Part shown: in pieces, positions 1-5,133 of the stretch | Layout: each line of letters opens with the position of its first letter | Position numbering within the stretch: the first letter of the stretch is position 1 | Assembly: GCA_022563655.1 (NCBI GenBank) | Contig: JADFMW010000158.1 | Span: forward strand, 1-6,253 | Origin: Pseudomonadota bacterium | GTDB lineage: Bacteria > Pseudomonadota > Alphaproteobacteria > JAAXGF01 | Direction of reading: 5' to 3' | DNA: 6,253 nucleotides | Made by a program: the position numbers and the translations under genes | Notes under the pieces: model-generated | Told to the model about the DNA's origin: nothing | Seen by the model: the letters and a program-made list of their open reading frames with translations, nothing else | Database searches by the model: none

Positions 1-12
1 GGGGCAAGGCAC

Positions 13-447
13 CTACACTGGGTCGTTCCGCGGCGGGATCGAGTAGGTCGCGGTGATGTGGGCGGCCGGCTCGGCCTCGCCCGCGGCGAAGATCGTCACC
101 TCGCCCACCGCAAGGCGCTTGCCGAGCTTGAGGATGGTCGCCTCGGCGATCAGGTCGACGGCCGGCGGCCGGCGCAGGAAGTTGGCGTTGAGGCTGGTCG
201 TCATCGCGGCCTCGACCGGGCCGATCAGGCTCAGCACCAGCGCGTACATCGCGACGTCGGCGAGCGCCACCATCGCCGGGCCGTTGACGGTGCCGCCGGG
301 CCTGAGCACGTTGTCGCCGCACGGCATGCGCATGACGACGCGGCCCGCCTCGATGAGCTCGACGCGCATGCCGTAGTAGCCGACCAGCGGCAGCTTGTCG
401 CGCGCGAGGCGCTCGAACTCGGCGATCGAAAGTTTCGGTGTGGTCAC
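13..447 (-). CDS. PaaI-family hotdog-fold thioesterase
   Basis: This 144-residue protein resembles small PaaI-type acyl-CoA thioesterases, which hydrolyse acyl-CoA to free acid and CoA in the cytoplasm, usually as homo-oligomers. The family signature lies at residues 48-68 (LRPGGTVNGPAMVALADVAMY), corresponding to the PaaI segment G-x(5)-LAD-x-A; Asp64 is the likely catalytic acid, and Asn55 occupies the position where PaaI often has His. The TTSLNANFLRRP segment (83-94) and the C-terminal strand ending TYSIPP (134-139) complete the single hotdog domain, and the length is normal. The start is GTG; the same frame has a TGA only 18 bases upstream (466-468), so no earlier start is possible, and the next in-frame Met is residue 27, inside the domain. 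It is the last visible gene of the leftward metY operon, 51 bases after the hydrolase. The substrate cannot be told from sequence. Family assignment is firm. Confidence 0.88.
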   Translation of the reverse strand: MTTPKLSIAEFERLARDKLPLVGYYGMRVELIEAGRVVMRMPCGDNVLRPGGTVNGPAMVALADVAMYALVLSLIGPVEAAMTTSLNANFLRRPPAVDLIAEATILKLGKRLAVGEVTIFAAGEAEPAAHITATYSIPPRNDPV

Positions 448-451
448 TTCT

Positions 452-465
452 CCCCCCCCCCCCCC
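452..465. repeat. Homopolymer tract of 14 C (14 G on the coding strand) before the thioesterase start
   Basis: There are fourteen consecutive C on the plus strand. Read on the minus strand, the run is TTGA-G14-AGAA followed by the GTG start of the thioesterase. It occupies the ribosome-binding position, so either the GAGG at its far end or the GGAG at its near end could serve as Shine-Dalgarno, with spacings of about 15 and 2 bases. It is the only long mononucleotide run in the window. Tract length may be unreliable in the assembly. Confidence 0.9.
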
Positions 466-498
466 TCAATCGCTCACCAGGGCGATCACCGGCCGGGT

Positions 499-1287
499 TC
501 AAACGATGGTGGTCAGCGCGTCGAGAACCTTGTCGGGCCGCTCGGTCATCATCATATGGCCGCAGCCCTCGAGCATCACCGTCTCAGCATTGGGAATCGC
601 GGTACGCAACTCGGCGGCCCCCCGCGGCGGCGTCATCGCATCGCGCTCGCCGAGGACGAGCAGCGCCGGGCAGGTAACGCCGTCCGCCATCGTCAGATCA
701 AAGGTAAAGTCGTTGCACGCTTTGAGATCGATGTAGAGCACGCCCGGTTCGGTCCGCTCGAGCAGCCGCAGGGTCTGGCCGGTCATCCACAATCCGGGTG
801 CGCGGTTGCCGCCGATCTGAGCCCCGTGGCTGTGGCTCCAGATGTTGATCATGTCGAAAGCAGAATGATTGTCGGCCTCCGACGCCGCGAGCAGGGGAAG
901 GCTCACCGGCATCGCCGCTGAAATCGCCAACAGCGCCACCGCCGATACACGCGTCTCGTGCCGCACCGCGGCCTCGAGGGCGACGAGCGCCCCCATGCTG
1001 TGACCGACGATGGCCGCCTTGTCGATCCCGGCGGCGTCGAGCAGGTGCGCGAGCCAGTCGGCCATCCGGTCGATGGCGGGTAGCGGCTGCCCCGCGGAAC
1101 GACCGTGGCCCGGCAGGTCGACGGCCAGCACGTTGCGCCCGTGATACGCGAAGTAGCGGGTTTGCAGCGCCCACACGGTGTGGTCCATGCCCGCGCCGTG
1201 GACGAAAACGATCGAAGGCCGCGCCGGGTCGAACACCTGCCCGCCGGTGGCGGCGAAAACCGGCTCGCCGTCAACGAGTATGTCCAT
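499..1287 (-). CDS. Alpha/beta-fold hydrolase
   Basis: This is a 262-residue single-domain serine hydrolase of the alpha/beta superfamily, probably cytoplasmic since no signal peptide is visible. Motifs in order are the oxyanion-hole strand FVHGAGMD (28-35), the VDLPGHGRS turn (56-64), the nucleophile elbow GHSMG with Ser97 (95-99), the acid segment LVLGERDAMTP with Asp216 (210-220), and the base GCGHMMM with His244 (241-247). The full Ser-Asp-His triad is therefore present. The family includes esterases, C-C hydrolases and haloperoxidase-like proteins, and nothing here fixes the substrate. The ATG lies 9 bases after the metY copy 1 stop, preceded by a weak GAGA, so translational coupling to metY is likely. 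The thioesterase follows 51 bases downstream. Grouping with metY could suggest ester cleavage tied to O-acyl homoserine chemistry, but that is inference only. Confidence 0.9.
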   Translation of the reverse strand: MDILVDGEPVFAATGGQVFDPARPSIVFVHGAGMDHTVWALQTRYFAYHGRNVLAVDLPGHGRSAGQPLPAIDRMADWLAHLLDAAGIDKAAIVGHSMGALVALEAAVRHETRVSAVALLAISAAMPVSLPLLAASEADNHSAFDMINIWSHSHGAQIGGNRAPGLWMTGQTLRLLERTEPGVLYIDLKACNDFTFDLTMADGVTCPALLVLGERDAMTPPRGAAELRTAIPNAETVMLEGCGHMMMTERPDKVLDALTTIV

Positions 1288-1296
1288 GCCGATCTC

Positions 1297-2592
1297 TCAC
1301 ACCTTCTGGGAGGCCTTGAGCGCCTGGCTCAGATCGTCGATCAGGTCGTCGGGATCCTCGAGCCCGATCGAGAGCCGCACGAGACCCTCGGAGACGCCCG
1401 CCGCGCGCAACGCCTCGGCGTCCATCTGCTGATGCGTCGTGCTGCCTGGATGGATGACCAGCGACTTGGCGTCGCCCACGTTGGCGAGGTGCGAGAACAG
1501 CCTCATGGACTCGATAAAACGCCGCCCGGCCGCGCGCCCACCCTTGAGCTCGAAGCTGAAGATCGCGCCCGAGCCCTTGGGCAATAGCTTTTTGGCGAGC
1601 TCGTGGTCGGGATGACTGGGAAGCTCGGGGTACGTCACCCACTCCACGGCGTCGTGGGCGTCGAGGAAGCCGACGATCTTGCGCGTGTTCGCGACGTGGC
1701 GCTCCATGCGCACCGACAAGGTCTCGACCCCCTGGAGGATGTGGAAGGCATTGGTCGGACTCAGACACGCGCCGAAGTCGCGCAGGCCCTCGGTGCGAGC
1801 GCGCATGACGAACGCCTGCGGCCCGAACTCCTCGGCGTAGTTTATGCCATGGTAGCCGGCGTAGGGCTCGGTCAGCGTCGGGAACAGGCCGGAAGCCTCC
1901 CAGTTGAAACGGCCGCCGTCGACGATCACCCCGCCGATGGCGATGCCATGGCCGCCGAGGAACTTGGTCAGCGAGTGGTGCACGAGGTCGGCGCCGAAAT
2001 CGAGCGGGCGGCACAGGTACGGCGTGGTGAAGGTGGCATCGATCAGCAGCGGCACGCCGGCCTCGTGAGCGACCTCGGAGACCCTGGGGATGTCGAGCAC
2101 CTCGAGCCCGGGGTTGCCCAGCGTTTCGCCGAAGAGCAGTCGCGTATTGGGCCGGATCGCCTTGCGGAACGCCTCGGGCTCGCGCGCATCCACGAAGGTG
2201 GTCTCGATACCGAAGCGCGGCAGCGTATGCGTAAACAGGTTGTGCGAGCCGCCGTAGATCGACTGCGACGAGACGATGTGGCTGCCCGCCCCCATGAGCG
2301 TCACCAGCGCGAGGTGCAGCGCCGCCTGTCCGCTCGCCGTGCACACCGCGCCGACGCCGCCTTCGAGTGCCGAAATGCGTTCCTCGAGCACAGCGGTCGT
2401 CGGGTTGGAAATGCGGGTGTACAGATGCCCGGCGCGCTCGAGGTTGAACAGCGCCGCCGCCTGGTCGGTGTCGCGGAAGACGTAGGACGTGGTCTGGTAG
2501 ATCGGAACCGCGCGCGCGCCGTGCACCGGGTCGGGATGCTGGCCGGCATGCAGGCTCAGCGTATCGGGCCGTAAGTATTGAGGTTCGCTCAT
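1297..2592 (-). CDS. metY: O-acetylhomoserine sulfhydrylase (aminocarboxypropyltransferase), copy 1
   Basis: This is a complete 431-residue PLP enzyme of the Cys/Met metabolism family. It replaces the acetyl group of O-acetylhomoserine with sulfide or methanethiol, giving homocysteine or methionine. Visible landmarks are the PLP-phosphate motif YTRISNPT (58-65, with Tyr58 and Arg60), the ring-stacking Tyr113 in SIYGG, Asp185 in LLIDATFTTPYL (contact to the pyridine nitrogen), and the Schiff-base Lys210 in HHSLTKFLGGHG. The C-terminal domain is intact, including SLVIHPGSTTHQQM (377-390) and VRLSIGLED (405-413). Its length is typical. I chose the ATG at 2592 over an in-frame ATG 12 codons upstream because AGGGAGGG (2600-2607) sits 7 bases before it and the family N-terminus begins here. 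It leads the leftward operon and is divergent from a second operon that carries a paralogue. MetZ or cystathionine gamma-synthase are less likely, given the long insert around 228-262. Confidence 0.95.
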   Translation of the reverse strand: MSEPQYLRPDTLSLHAGQHPDPVHGARAVPIYQTTSYVFRDTDQAAALFNLERAGHLYTRISNPTTAVLEERISALEGGVGAVCTASGQAALHLALVTLMGAGSHIVSSQSIYGGSHNLFTHTLPRFGIETTFVDAREPEAFRKAIRPNTRLLFGETLGNPGLEVLDIPRVSEVAHEAGVPLLIDATFTTPYLCRPLDFGADLVHHSLTKFLGGHGIAIGGVIVDGGRFNWEASGLFPTLTEPYAGYHGINYAEEFGPQAFVMRARTEGLRDFGACLSPTNAFHILQGVETLSVRMERHVANTRKIVGFLDAHDAVEWVTYPELPSHPDHELAKKLLPKGSGAIFSFELKGGRAAGRRFIESMRLFSHLANVGDAKSLVIHPGSTTHQQMDAEALRAAGVSEGLVRLSIGLEDPDDLIDDLSQALKASQKV

Positions 2593-2599
2593 CGCGGCA

Positions 2600-2607
2600 C
2601 CCTCCCT
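2600..2607 (-). promoter_or_regulatory. Shine-Dalgarno site of metY copy 1
   Basis: The minus strand reads AGGGAGGG ending 7 bases before the ATG at 2592. It is the strongest ribosome-binding site in the window and decides the start in favour of 2592 over the upstream in-frame ATG at 2628. Confidence 0.75.
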
Positions 2608-2679
2608 TATCTGTCGCGCACCGTACACAGCCGGCGCTAAAGGGTCCAGCGAGCCGCGCGGGACTGCTCATATACACCA

Positions 2680-2701
2680 GCGCCGAGAGTTATTTCGGCG
2701 C
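2680..2701. repeat. Inverted repeat, 7-bp arms with 8-base spacer (possible operator)
   Basis: Arms GCGCCGA (2680-2686) and TCGGCGC (2695-2701) are exact reverse complements and flank GAGTTATT. The element is about 90 bases upstream of metY copy 1 and close to its only TATA-like box, a plausible place for a repressor or activator site. There is no T-run, so it is not an obvious intrinsic terminator. A role as operator is inference. Confidence 0.4.
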
Positions 2702-2743
2702 CGGCATGGCCGATCGGCAGCCGCACCGGCGCGCCCGCCGGGG

Positions 2744-2772
2744 TTGATCGGCGGACGGCGTGGGGGTAAAGA
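2744..2772 (+). promoter_or_regulatory. Possible sigma-70-type promoter for the rightward operon
   Basis: TTGATC (2744-2749) matches 4 of 6 positions of the -35 consensus. After exactly 17 bases comes TAAAGA (2767-2772), a weak -10 with 3 of 6 matches. Transcription would begin near 2780 and give a leader of about 90 bases before the crotonase-like gene. The spacing is ideal but the boxes are imperfect, so this is a candidate only. Confidence 0.28.
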
Positions 2773-2857
2773 ACCAAAGAAACGCCGCCGTTTCGTGCGT
2801 TCGCGCTCGCGGCCAAGACATTGTCGCGACATGGGCGCGGCGCGCAGCGAAGCTTCC

Positions 2858-2862
2858 AGGAG
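2858..2862 (+). promoter_or_regulatory. Shine-Dalgarno site of the crotonase-like gene
   Basis: AGGAG lies 6 bases before the ATG at 2869. It fixes this start rather than the upstream TTG at 2821, which would add 16 residues unlike the family. Confidence 0.65.
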
Positions 2863-2868
2863 AGCGCC

Positions 2869-3672
2869 ATGACCGCCGTTTCCGAGCTTGCCGTCAACGA
2901 ACGCGTGTTGCTGCGCGACGACCAGGACGGCATCGCCACGCTCACGCTCAACCGGCCGGAGCAGTACAACGCTCTCTCGGAGGCGTTGCTGGATGCGCTG
3001 AACGACGCCTTCGACGCCATCGCCGAGGATTCCTCGGTCCGGATCGTCGTGCTGGCGGCGCGGGGCAAGGCGTTCTGCGCCGGTCACGATCTCAAGGAAA
3101 TGCGCGCCAACCCCAGCCAGGCCTATTACGAACACCTGTTCAAGAAGTGCAGCCGAATGATGCTCGCCATGACCCGTCTGCCCCAGCCGGTGATATCCCG
3201 GGTCCACGGCATCGCCACCGCTGCGGGGTGCCAGTTGGTCGCGAGCAGCGATTTGGCCGTGGCCTCGACCGACGCCAGGTTCGCCGCCTCGGGCATCAAC
3301 GTCGGCCTGTTCTGCATGACACCGGGCGTCGCGTTGGCGCGCAACTTGGGCCGCAAGCGCGCGTTCGAGATGCTGTTCACCGGCGATTTCATCACCGCCG
3401 AGGACGCGCTCAAGTTGGGCCTGGTCAACCGGGTGGTCCCGCCGGCGAAGCTCGACGACGCCGTCGCCGCGCTCGCCCGGCCGATCCTCGGCAAGTCGCA
3501 AGCGGCGGTGACGGCCGGCAAACGCGTTCTCTACCGCCAAGTGGAGATGGATATCGAGTCGGCCTACGAGTTCGCCAGCGAGGAGATGGCGCGCAACATG
3601 ATGTTCCACGACGCCGCCGAGGGCATCGACGCCTTCATCGAGAAGCGAATTCCCGAGTGGCGCGACGAATGA
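2869..3672 (+). CDS. Enoyl-CoA hydratase/isomerase (crotonase) family protein, ECHDC3-like, catalytic glutamates absent
   Basis: This 267-residue crotonase-fold protein would bind acyl-CoA thioesters. The first oxyanion-hole loop KAFCAGHDLKEM (67-78) and the second GIATAAGCQLVASSDLAVAS (114-133) are recognisable. In true hydratases two glutamates add water: the first lies in the GGGCEL motif and the second in the following QPEI motif. Here these positions read AAGCQL (Gln122) and ASGI (Gly142), so neither is present. The stretch INVGLFCMTPGVALARN (143-159) is what I recall from the ECHDC3 subgroup, whose reaction is not well defined. The ATG at 2869 is preceded by AGGAG (2858-2862) at 6-base spacing, preferable to the in-frame TTG at 2821. 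It starts the rightward operon, and the CoA-binding gene begins 4 bases after its stop. Family is sure; a classical hydratase activity is doubtful. Confidence 0.9.
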   Translation: MTAVSELAVNERVLLRDDQDGIATLTLNRPEQYNALSEALLDALNDAFDAIAEDSSVRIVVLAARGKAFCAGHDLKEMRANPSQAYYEHLFKKCSRMMLAMTRLPQPVISRVHGIATAAGCQLVASSDLAVASTDARFAASGINVGLFCMTPGVALARNLGRKRAFEMLFTGDFITAEDALKLGLVNRVVPPAKLDDAVAALARPILGKSQAAVTAGKRVLYRQVEMDIESAYEFASEEMARNMMFHDAAEGIDAFIEKRIPEWRDE

Positions 3673-3676
3673 GGGC

Positions 3677-4171
3677 ATGACTCACGACCGCTATCCCGAT
3701 GCGCTGCTGCGCGGCGTCCTCGGCAGCTGCCGCACGATCGCCATGGTCGGGACCAGCGCCAACTGGGTTCGGCCCAGCTACTTCGCCATGAAGTACCTGC
3801 AGAGCAAGGGCTATCGCGTCATCCCGGTGAACCCCGGCGAGGCCGGCAATGAGATCCTCGGCGAGACGGTTTACTCGAGCCTCGCCGACATCCCGGACCG
3901 ATTCGACATGGTCGACATCTTTCGCAACTCCGAGGCCGCCGGACCGATCACCGACCAGGCGATCGCGGCGGCGAAGGAGAAGGGCATCAAGGTGGTGTGG
4001 ATGCAGCTCGGCGTGCGCAACGACGCCGCCGCCGCGCGCGCCGAGGCGGCGGGCTTAAGCGTGATCATGAACCGCTGCCCCAAGATCGAGTACGGCCGGC
4101 TGTCGGGCGAGCTGAGCTGGGGCGGCGTCAACTCGCGGATCATCTCCTCGAAACGGCAACGGGCGATTTGA
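3677..4171 (+). CDS. CoA-binding domain protein (YccU family)
   Basis: This 164-residue protein is a single Rossmann-like CoA-binding domain of the type found in succinyl-CoA synthetase alpha subunits and in stand-alone E. coli YccU. Residues 21-53 hold the nucleotide-binding strand-loop-helix (IAMVGTSANWVRPSYFAMKY, then GYRVIPVNPG). These are followed by DMVDIFRNSEA (77-87), VVWMQLGVRND (106-116) and the C-terminal MNRCPKIEYGRL (131-142). All match the family in order and its usual length of about 140-165 residues. No catalytic domain is attached, so it probably binds or senses CoA or an acyl-CoA; the true role of the family is not established. It starts 4 bases after the crotonase-like stop and ends 2 bases before metY copy 2, so the three genes are almost certainly co-transcribed. 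The GAGGG before the start is only 1 base away, suggesting translational coupling. Confidence 0.9.
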   Translation: MTHDRYPDALLRGVLGSCRTIAMVGTSANWVRPSYFAMKYLQSKGYRVIPVNPGEAGNEILGETVYSSLADIPDRFDMVDIFRNSEAAGPITDQAIAAAKEKGIKVVWMQLGVRNDAAAARAEAAGLSVIMNRCPKIEYGRLSGELSWGGVNSRIISSKRQRAI

Positions 4172-4173
4172 CG

Positions 4174-5127
4174 ATGGCCAAGGCGCGGCCAGCGCCCAAA
4201 TCGGGGCCCGAATCGGCGCCCGAACCACGCGACGAGCTCGGCCACGACGAGGAGCCGCGCGAGTTCGGCTTCGCGACGCGCGCCATCCACGCCGGCGCGC
4301 GGCCCGACGCGACCACCGGGGCGCGGGCGACGCCGATCTTCCAGACCACCTCGTTCGTGTTCGAGGACGTCGACCACGCGGCCTCGCTGTTCAACCTGCA
4401 GACCTTCGGCTACATCTACTCGCGAATGACCAACCCGACCGTCGCGGTGCTCGAGGAGCGCATCGCCAGCCTTGAGGACGGACGCGCCGCCGTGGCCGCC
4501 GCCTCGGGCCACGCGGCCCAGTTCATCGCCTTCTTCACCCTGCTCGAGCCCGGCGACGAGTTGGTCGCCTCGCAGTTCCTCTACGGCGGCTCGATCACCC
4601 AGCTCGGCATCAGCTTCAAGCGCCTGGGCTGGACCTGCCACTTCGTCGATCCGACCGAGCCCGAGAACTTCGCCCGAGCGCTGACGCCGAAATGCAAGGC
4701 CATCTTCGTCGAGGGCCTGGCCAACCCGGGCGGCGTGGTCGTCGACCTCGAGCCGGTGGCCGAGATCGCGCACCGCCACGGCATCCCGCTGATCGTCGAC
4801 AACACGCTGGCGACGCCGTATCTGTGCCGGCCGTTCGAATGGGGCGCCGACATCGTCATCCACTCGATGACCAAGTTCATCGGCGGCCACGGCAACTCGA
4901 TGGGCGGCGTGGTCGTCGAATCGGGGCGCTTCGACTGGTGGCGCGACGGCAAGTTCCCGTCGCTCACCGAGCCCGACCCGGCATACCACGGCCTCGCCTT
5001 CGCCGAGACCTTCGGCGACTTCGGCTTCACCCAGAAGCTGCGCGCGGTGGGCTTGCGCGACTTCGGGCCGGCGCTGTCGCCGATGAACGCGTTCTTCCTG
5101 TTGCAGGGCGTCGAGACGCTGCCGCTG
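4174..5127 (+). CDS. metY: O-acetylhomoserine sulfhydrylase, copy 2, C-terminally truncated at a junction
   Basis: A second PLP-dependent MetY paralogue, with 318 family-like codons. Visible are YSRMTNPT (82-89, Tyr82 and Arg84), the ring-stacking Tyr137 in FLYGG, Asp209 in LIVDNTLATPYL, and the Schiff-base Lys234 in HSMTKFIGGHG. It differs clearly from copy 1, for example DNTLATP against DATFTTP, so it is not a recent duplicate. The N-terminus is about 24 residues longer than copy 1 and rich in Pro, Glu and Asp. The ATG lies 2 bases after the previous stop with no good ribosome-binding site, so it is probably read by coupling. After LQGVETLPL (310-318) the expected RMxRH continuation is missing and the sequence becomes antisense ppk. 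About 110-115 C-terminal residues, judged against copy 1, are lost. The frame stays open to the window edge, but that tail is not MetY. As drawn, the product would not be functional. Confidence 0.9.
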
Positions 5128-5133
5128 CTGCCG
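5125..5133. other. Breakpoint joining truncated metY copy 2 to truncated ppk
   Basis: Plus-strand MetY similarity ends with CTG at 5125-5127 (Leu318). Minus-strand polyphosphate kinase similarity begins at CGG (5131-5133) or CAG (5128-5130). Expected MetY sequence would continue with Arg-Met, and expected PPK would continue past the C1/C2 domain border; neither does. The join lies within a few bases of 5127/5128, with at most a few bases of shared sequence. No insertion-sequence end, direct repeat or att-like core is visible. Such a join fits an assembly or amplification chimera, and less likely a deletion or inversion in the cell. Confidence 0.8.

Larger units (their letters stand above)
2593..2868. 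promoter_or_regulatory. Divergent intergenic control region between the two metY operons
   Basis: These 276 bases separate two oppositely transcribed operons, so promoters for both should lie here. Three short inverted repeats are visible: GCGCCGA/TCGGCGC with an 8-base AT-rich loop (2680-2701), the perfect palindrome GCCGATCGGC (2709-2718), and CCGGCG-cgcc-CGCCGG (2726-2741). For leftward transcription the minus strand has a TATATG box around 2669-2674, but no convincing -35 element lies 17 bases upstream. Short open frames crossing the region are shadows of the flanking genes. I looked for a SAM-type riboswitch and could not support one. Confidence 0.5.

Noticed and set aside
58..921. Long plus-strand open frame of 287 codons opposite the thioesterase and hydrolase
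   Set aside because: It has Arg, His, Gly and Asp-rich composition typical of a GC-rich shadow frame, with no recognisable motif, while both minus-strand genes carry full family motifs.
1271..2677. Minus-strand open frame of 468 codons in a second frame over metY copy 1
   Set aside because: It is Arg/Gly/Ala-rich with no family motifs; the adjacent frame encodes a complete MetY.
2593..2700. SAM-II-type riboswitch upstream of metY copy 1
   Set aside because: SAM-II elements often precede alphaproteobacterial methionine genes, but I could not find the conserved core or pseudoknot pairing on the coding strand. A CTAAAGGG string at 2637-2644 is on the opposite strand and isolated. A covariance-model search would decide.
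2726..2741. GC-rich hairpin as an intrinsic terminator
   Set aside because: No U-run follows on either strand, and it sits between divergent genes where a terminator is not expected.
2869..3672. DmdD (methylthioacryloyl-CoA hydratase) feeding methanethiol to MetY
   Set aside because: The context is tempting, but DmdD uses the two crotonase glutamates, and both are replaced here; the sequence looks closer to the ECHDC3 subgroup.
2668..3678. Minus-strand open frame of 336 codons opposite the crotonase-like gene
   Set aside because: Shadow of a well-supported gene; it has no motif and no ribosome-binding site I can support.
3871..5127. Minus-strand continuation of the ppk frame across metY copy 2 and into the CoA-binding gene
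   Set aside because: It is exactly antisense to two well-matched plus-strand genes, is low-complexity and rich in Arg, Glu and Gly, and PPK similarity ends at the junction.
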